From the NCBI GenBank assembly GCA_937889015.1, contig CALARR010000352.1, forward strand, positions 44,383 to 108,382: a DNA stretch of 64,000 bases. Reading direction: 5' to 3'. The notes under the pieces are model-generated. The model was not told where the DNA came from and did not search any database. It saw nothing but the letters and a program-made list of their open reading frames with translations. Origin of the DNA: an uncultured Planctomycetales bacterium (GTDB taxonomy: Bacteria > Planctomycetota > Planctomycetia > Pirellulales > Thermoguttaceae). The translations under genes and the position numbers were made by a program. Positions 60,469-64,000 of this stretch are shown here, piece after piece; the first letter of the stretch is position 1, and each line of letters opens with the position of its first letter.

Positions 60469-61497
60469 TCAGTCCATAGGCAACTGTGCGACTTCGCGGC
60501 CCGAGATGGTGGCCAAGGCTTGGTAGATATTGGGGGCAATGCTCTCGGAGATGAAACGCACGTGCGAATCGCAGAAGGCGAAGTTCGCGCCGGCCGAGTG
60601 GCGGCTGAAGAAGCCGTAACTGTACTTGTAGTCGTTGGCGTCCATCTCTCGTCCGTTGGATTCGCCGGTTCGGTTCAGGTTCAGCAGCAGGCCGCAGGTG
60701 CCGATGGCGCCGTCCCACCAGTACCAGGCGGCGTAGCCGGTCCAGGCCGGAACGGTCTCGCCCACGGCAAACGTGTTGCCCAATCCGTCGGTGATGGCGG
60801 CAGTGCTGGTGGGAAAGTAGACTGCGGTCGCGGGGGTTCTTTCGATGGTCGAGGGATTTCCGCCGCGCGGCATGAGACCATTGCCGCGGTCGCGGCAGTT
60901 GACCGTATCGCCGTCTTCGTGGATGTTCGCATTGCGGCCGCGGTTGGACGAGACGTAGCCCTCTCTGCCGTCCGGACCGACGCTCCAGTTGCTGCCGCAG
61001 ACGGCCTTGTAGTTGGTGGTGGCCACTTCCTCGCCGAGCAGCAGTTCCTGGTTACTGGCGGTGCCTTCTCCGGTATCGGTCGGGCAACGCAAGATGGGGA
61101 GCACGGTGGTGGCCGCTTCAAGATTGTCCTTGCCGCGGTCCCTGCCGCTGGTGGCATTGAAGCCGAGCGTCACCTGGTTGCCGCCGAACTTGATCATCTG
61201 GTAGACGTCCGTGCGTTCGAGTTGCGGCAGAACGAGGGAAATCCAACTGTGGCCGACGGTCTGCATACCCTTCTTGTCCGTGAAGCCCCAGTTCATGGGG
61301 AAGACGCCGTGGGTGGTGCAATACGAATTCATGGCCACGGCCACGTTGCGAATCTTGCTGGCGCAGTCCGCCAAGCGTGCCGTCTCTCTCGCGGAATTGA
61401 TGGCCGGCACGATCATGCCCATCAGGATCCCGATGATGGTGATCACCACCAGCAGCTCGACCAGGGTGAACCCGCTCCATCGACGATGCGTGAACAT
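60469..61497 (-). CDS. DUF1559 protein with prepilin-like N-terminus
   Basis: A 342-residue protein of a family hugely expanded in planctomycetes. The N-terminus RRWSGFTLVELLVVITIIGILMGMIVPA is a type IV prepilin-like methylation and cleavage site (cleavage after G9, F10 as new N-terminus). The DUF1559 body has CASKIRNVAVAMNSYCTTHGVFP near the start and the C-terminal H-rich tail (SRHSAGANFAFCDSHVRFISESI), both diagnostic. A GAGGAAATC ribosome-binding site precedes the chosen ATG. Location is the envelope, with a pseudopilin-like organisation inferred. Specific role unknown. Confidence 0.93.
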   Translation of the reverse strand: MFTHRRWSGFTLVELLVVITIIGILMGMIVPAINSARETARLADCASKIRNVAVAMNSYCTTHGVFPMNWGFTDKKGMQTVGHSWISLVLPQLERTDVYQMIKFGGNQVTLGFNATSGRDRGKDNLEAATTVLPILRCPTDTGEGTASNQELLLGEEVATTNYKAVCGSNWSVGPDGREGYVSSNRGRNANIHEDGDTVNCRDRGNGLMPRGGNPSTIERTPATAVYFPTSTAAITDGLGNTFAVGETVPAWTGYAAWYWWDGAIGTCGLLLNLNRTGESNGREMDANDYKYSYGFFSRHSAGANFAFCDSHVRFISESIAPNIYQALATISGREVAQLPMD

Positions 61498-61832
61498 GAT
61501 TTCCTCCTCGGGAAGCCCCGGCCGTGATTCACGTTGCTCCGGCGAATCTATTGAAGCCGTGTCGCCAAACAAACTCCTGCGTTGGGCTGCCTTTGGGCCG
61601 ATGATGGCAGGCATCCCGGATCAGGGGCGAAGACGAGCAGCGTCGCTATCAATAGGATCGGTTGCGAGACGGTGCAGAATAGATAAGCCCATTGCCCACG
61701 AAAGTCATGATACCAGGCGCTGTGGGGAAGGTAAAGCGCGGCGTTGCCGCCCCCCTGACGGCAGGAGAGGTTGAGCCGTTACGAAGCCGAGCGGACCAGC
61801 CTTCGGGCAAGGTTTGAGAGATGTATCATACC
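61498..61832. other. intergenic region upstream of the DUF1559 gene
   Basis: About 335 bp between fumC stop and the DUF1559 start (both minus strand). No gene is supported. It should hold the promoter of the DUF1559 gene; no convincing pair was found. Confidence 0.3.
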
Positions 61833-63251
61833 CTATTCGGGTTGCGTCATACGCCAGGGATCGAGGGCCTTGTTCAACTGATCCTCGGGCAAGACCTGTT
61901 TCTGGCGGCAGAGTTCCCGGATGGTCTGGCCGGTGTGGAAGGCTTCTTTGGCCAGGGCGGCGGCGCGGTCGTAGCCGAGGTACGGGTTCAGGCCGGTGAC
62001 CATGGCCAGGCTCTTTTCCACGGCGGCCTGACAGGCGGCGGGGTTGGCCTCCATTTCCAGCAGGGCCAGATCCACGAAGGCCTTGGTGGACGCGGCCAGC
62101 AGGCGCACGCTTTCCAGCACGGTATCGCCCATGACGGGCATCATGATGTTGAGTTGGAACTGTCCGCCGGAGGCGCCGCAGAGGGTCATGGCCTGATCGT
62201 GGCCGACGACGCGCGCGGCGACCTGCATGAGGGCCTCGCAGAGGACGGGATTGACCTTGCCGGGCATGATTGAGCTGCCCGGTTGACGGTCGGGCAGCTT
62301 GATTTCGTAGTAGCCGCAGCGTGGTCCGGAGGCGAGCAAGCGGAGGTTGTTGGCCACGTTGAAGAGGCTCACGGCGATGGTTTTGAGTTCGGCGTGGCAC
62401 TCCACCAGTCCGTCGCGCTGGGCATTGGCTTCGAAATGGTCGGCGGCTTCGGCGAAGGGGATCCCGGTCTCCTTGCTGAGGACCTCGGCCACGCGTTGTC
62501 CGAACTGGCGATGGGTGTTGATGCCGGTGCCGACGGCGGTGCCGCCGGCCGGCAGTTCGCACACGGATTGCAGGGCGCGGCGCGCCCGGTCCAGGGAAAG
62601 GTCAAGTTGCCGGGCCAGGCCGCCGATTTCCTGGCCCAGGGCCAAGGGCGTGGCATCGGCCAGGTGGGTGCGGCCGATTTTGAGGATCTTCATCCAGGCG
62701 GCGGCTTTTTCGCGCAGCACGTCTCGGCAGCGCTTCAAGGCCGGAAGGAGCCGCTGCTGGATGCCCAGCGCCACGGCCACGTGGATTGCCGTGGGGAAGA
62801 TGTCGTTGGTGCTTTGCCCCATGTTCACATGGTCGTTGGGGTGGATGGCCTTTTCCGGCCGGAAGCGGTCGCCGCCGGCGAGTTCCACGGCCCGATTGGC
62901 GATCACTTCGTTGGCGTTCATGTTGCTGGACGTACCGGAGCCGGTCTGAAACACGTCCACGGGGAACTGGTCGTCCCAACGGCCGGCGGCCACTTCGCGG
63001 CAGGCGGTCATGAGGGCTTCGACCTGCGTGGTCTTGAGGCCGCGGGGGCCGGCCGTGAGTTTGCCCAACTGCAGGTTGGCCGAGGCGGCCGCCAGTTTGA
63101 CCAGGCCCAGGGCGTGGATCAGTTCCGGCGGCAAAGGCCGGCCGGAGATGGGGAAGTTTTCTACCGCTCGTTGGGTCTGGGCGCCGTAATAGGCTTCAGC
63201 CGGCAGTTGCACTTCGCCCATCGAGTCGCGTTCGATACGAGATCCGCTCAT
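61833..63251 (-). CDS. fumC: class II fumarate hydratase
   Basis: Oxygen-stable TCA-cycle enzyme interconverting fumarate and malate; 472 residues, the normal length. Key motifs are TGSGTSSNMNANEVIANRA, the active-site THLADATP, and the signature GSSIMPGKVN at 325-334. The order of the three conserved regions is intact. It could be an aspartase-family enzyme, but the sequence HVNMGQSTNDIFPTA and the signature favour fumarase. The gene is on the minus strand, upstream of the DUF1559 gene but separated by about 335 bp, so they are probably not an operon. Confidence 0.93.
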   Translation of the reverse strand: MSGSRIERDSMGEVQLPAEAYYGAQTQRAVENFPISGRPLPPELIHALGLVKLAAASANLQLGKLTAGPRGLKTTQVEALMTACREVAAGRWDDQFPVDVFQTGSGTSSNMNANEVIANRAVELAGGDRFRPEKAIHPNDHVNMGQSTNDIFPTAIHVAVALGIQQRLLPALKRCRDVLREKAAAWMKILKIGRTHLADATPLALGQEIGGLARQLDLSLDRARRALQSVCELPAGGTAVGTGINTHRQFGQRVAEVLSKETGIPFAEAADHFEANAQRDGLVECHAELKTIAVSLFNVANNLRLLASGPRCGYYEIKLPDRQPGSSIMPGKVNPVLCEALMQVAARVVGHDQAMTLCGASGGQFQLNIMMPVMGDTVLESVRLLAASTKAFVDLALLEMEANPAACQAAVEKSLAMVTGLNPYLGYDRAAALAKEAFHTGQTIRELCRQKQVLPEDQLNKALDPWRMTQPE

Positions 63252-63424
63252 GGTCGCTTTCCATGCCGCGCAGAGGAAAGAAGGGGTGGATACGCCCCAT
63301 TATGGCCCTTGCGCGCGTGGAGGAAAGGGGGCGGCGACGGCCAAAATGCAGAAGTCGGAATGCGAAGCGAAAGGCAACCGGCAGCGAGTTCCGGCTGCAT
63401 CCGACCGCTGGGCACTGCTGCGAC

Positions 63425-63676
63425 TTAGCCGCCCAGACGGCGAGGGAGCGTGAAGGAGTAGATGCAGGTGATGGCGCCGGTCGACATCAGGCTGTAGGGC
63501 ACCCAGGGCAAGGGGCTATAGGTGATGGCCGGGGCGGCCTTGGTCTCGGTGTCGAAGGGAGAGACGGGCGGGGGCGGATCGCCCTTGAGGCGGAGTACGA
63601 ACTTCTCCACGCCCAGGCATTCCACGCCCAGCAAGAGCACGCTCAGCCCGGCCGCCAAGAAAAACGATCGCCACAT
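63425..63676 (-). CDS. small conserved membrane protein
   Basis: An 83-residue protein starting MWRSFFLAAGLSVLLLGVECLGVEKFVLRL. The first helix is a signal or anchor, and a second hydrophobic segment (WVPYSLMSTGAITCIYSF) lies near the C-terminus, with a Pro-rich loop between. I associate MWRSFFLA-type short proteins with planctomycete genomes, but know no function. The longer frame to 63751 starts in apparently non-coding sequence, so the later Met is preferred. It is upstream of fumC on the same strand, about 170 bp apart. Confidence 0.65.
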   Translation of the reverse strand: MWRSFFLAAGLSVLLLGVECLGVEKFVLRLKGDPPPPVSPFDTETKAAPAITYSPLPWVPYSLMSTGAITCIYSFTLPRRLGG

Positions 63677-64000
63677 GGTGGTTTCTCCCCAGCGCGGCGC
63701 GTCGCCGCGAATAGCGCCAGGCTGGAGGGCCTGGGCATCCACGTAGTTCATCTTCGGCGGGGGCTGGCCGAGATCTGCAATTCGGGGCGGCGCGGACGCT
63801 TTGCGCCACCCCGTCTCGGGGACACGTTGGTGGTGCGTGACGACTCTAGCGAATGTGCGGGGTGCGGTGTTGCGGCGGGGCAGGCGGGGAGTCCTGCTCG
63901 TCCCTTCGGCGTGCGCTGAGTCCGGCCCGGCCCAGCTACGGTAGTGAATCAGAATTGAGGGTCCGTATCGTAGGCAGCCCAGGATGGCTGGGTGCCATGC
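63677..64000. other. right end of window, no gene seen
   Basis: About 324 bp without supported genes. A 10-bp stem with one mismatch (GGGGCGGCGC at 63784-63793 and GCGCCACCCC at 63803-63812) may be a terminator or repeat. The window ends before any further gene. Confidence 0.3.

Noticed and set aside
1..64000. CRISPR array, prophage, rRNA or tRNA genes
   Set aside because: No regular repeat-spacer pattern, no phage structural genes and no rRNA/tRNA-like stretches were noticed on reading; the dispersed repeats are irregularly placed and mostly palindromic.

Overview
The window looks like a chromosomal segment of a high-GC planctomycete, probably Pirellulales-like. The evidence is a combination of planctomycete hallmarks: a DUF1559 protein with a prepilin-like N-terminus, a BBP7-type outer-membrane beta-barrel protein, an ECF sigma factor overlapping a FecR/LamG protein, a TAT-exported Gfo/Idh/MocA oxidoreductase, a flotillin-like FloA, a PQQ-propeller secreted protein and GH57 glucan enzymes. 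No genome comparison was possible, so the lineage is an inference.

Layout. 0-5.5 kb: truncated zinc peptidase, a possible dual-OB protein, scpB with a very acidic tail, a secreted protein and a cysteine desulfurase. 5.7-10 kb: a replication and information core, dnaA (short form)-dnaN-dciA, then greA and tadA; the dnaA-dnaN gap holds a helically phased array of seven GTTGAT/ATCAAC sites, a candidate origin. 10-16.6 kb: oxidoreductase, PII protein, murJ, small conserved protein, thyX overlapping a SnoaL/CaMKII-association-like protein, and an orphan ParA. 16.8-24.7 kb: BBP7 protein, a repeat-rich gap, the sigma/FecR-LamG pair and a two-domain glycoside hydrolase. 24.7-32 kb: a complete peptide-type ABC transporter (two ATPases, two permeases, one binding protein) on the minus strand. 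32-42.4 kb: PQQ protein, lipoprotein, two-component proteins, two amidohydrolases, a membrane GTPase, floA. 43-50.3 kb: a glycogen/alpha-glucan cluster (glgA, GH57, galT, GH57). 50.4-64 kb: ferredoxin plus membrane protein, LarA-like protein overlapping a heparinase-like lyase, a giant AsmA-like protein, MBL hydrolase, DUF1559 protein, fumC.

The most unusual content is a set of short palindromic elements. The main one (called R1 here) is about 81 bp, occurs ten times, always in the same orientation, and sits not only between genes but in frame inside three coding sequences, adding about 27 residues per copy. One copy is nested in a second element (R2), whose uninterrupted version elsewhere in the window shows a net insertion of exactly 81 bp (27 codons). 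Terminal stems show a compensatory change. This resembles, by analogy only, the Rickettsia palindromic elements. Four further repeat or inverted-repeat elements (R3, R4, R5, R6) are described; several elements end at, or supply, the stop codons of neighbouring genes.
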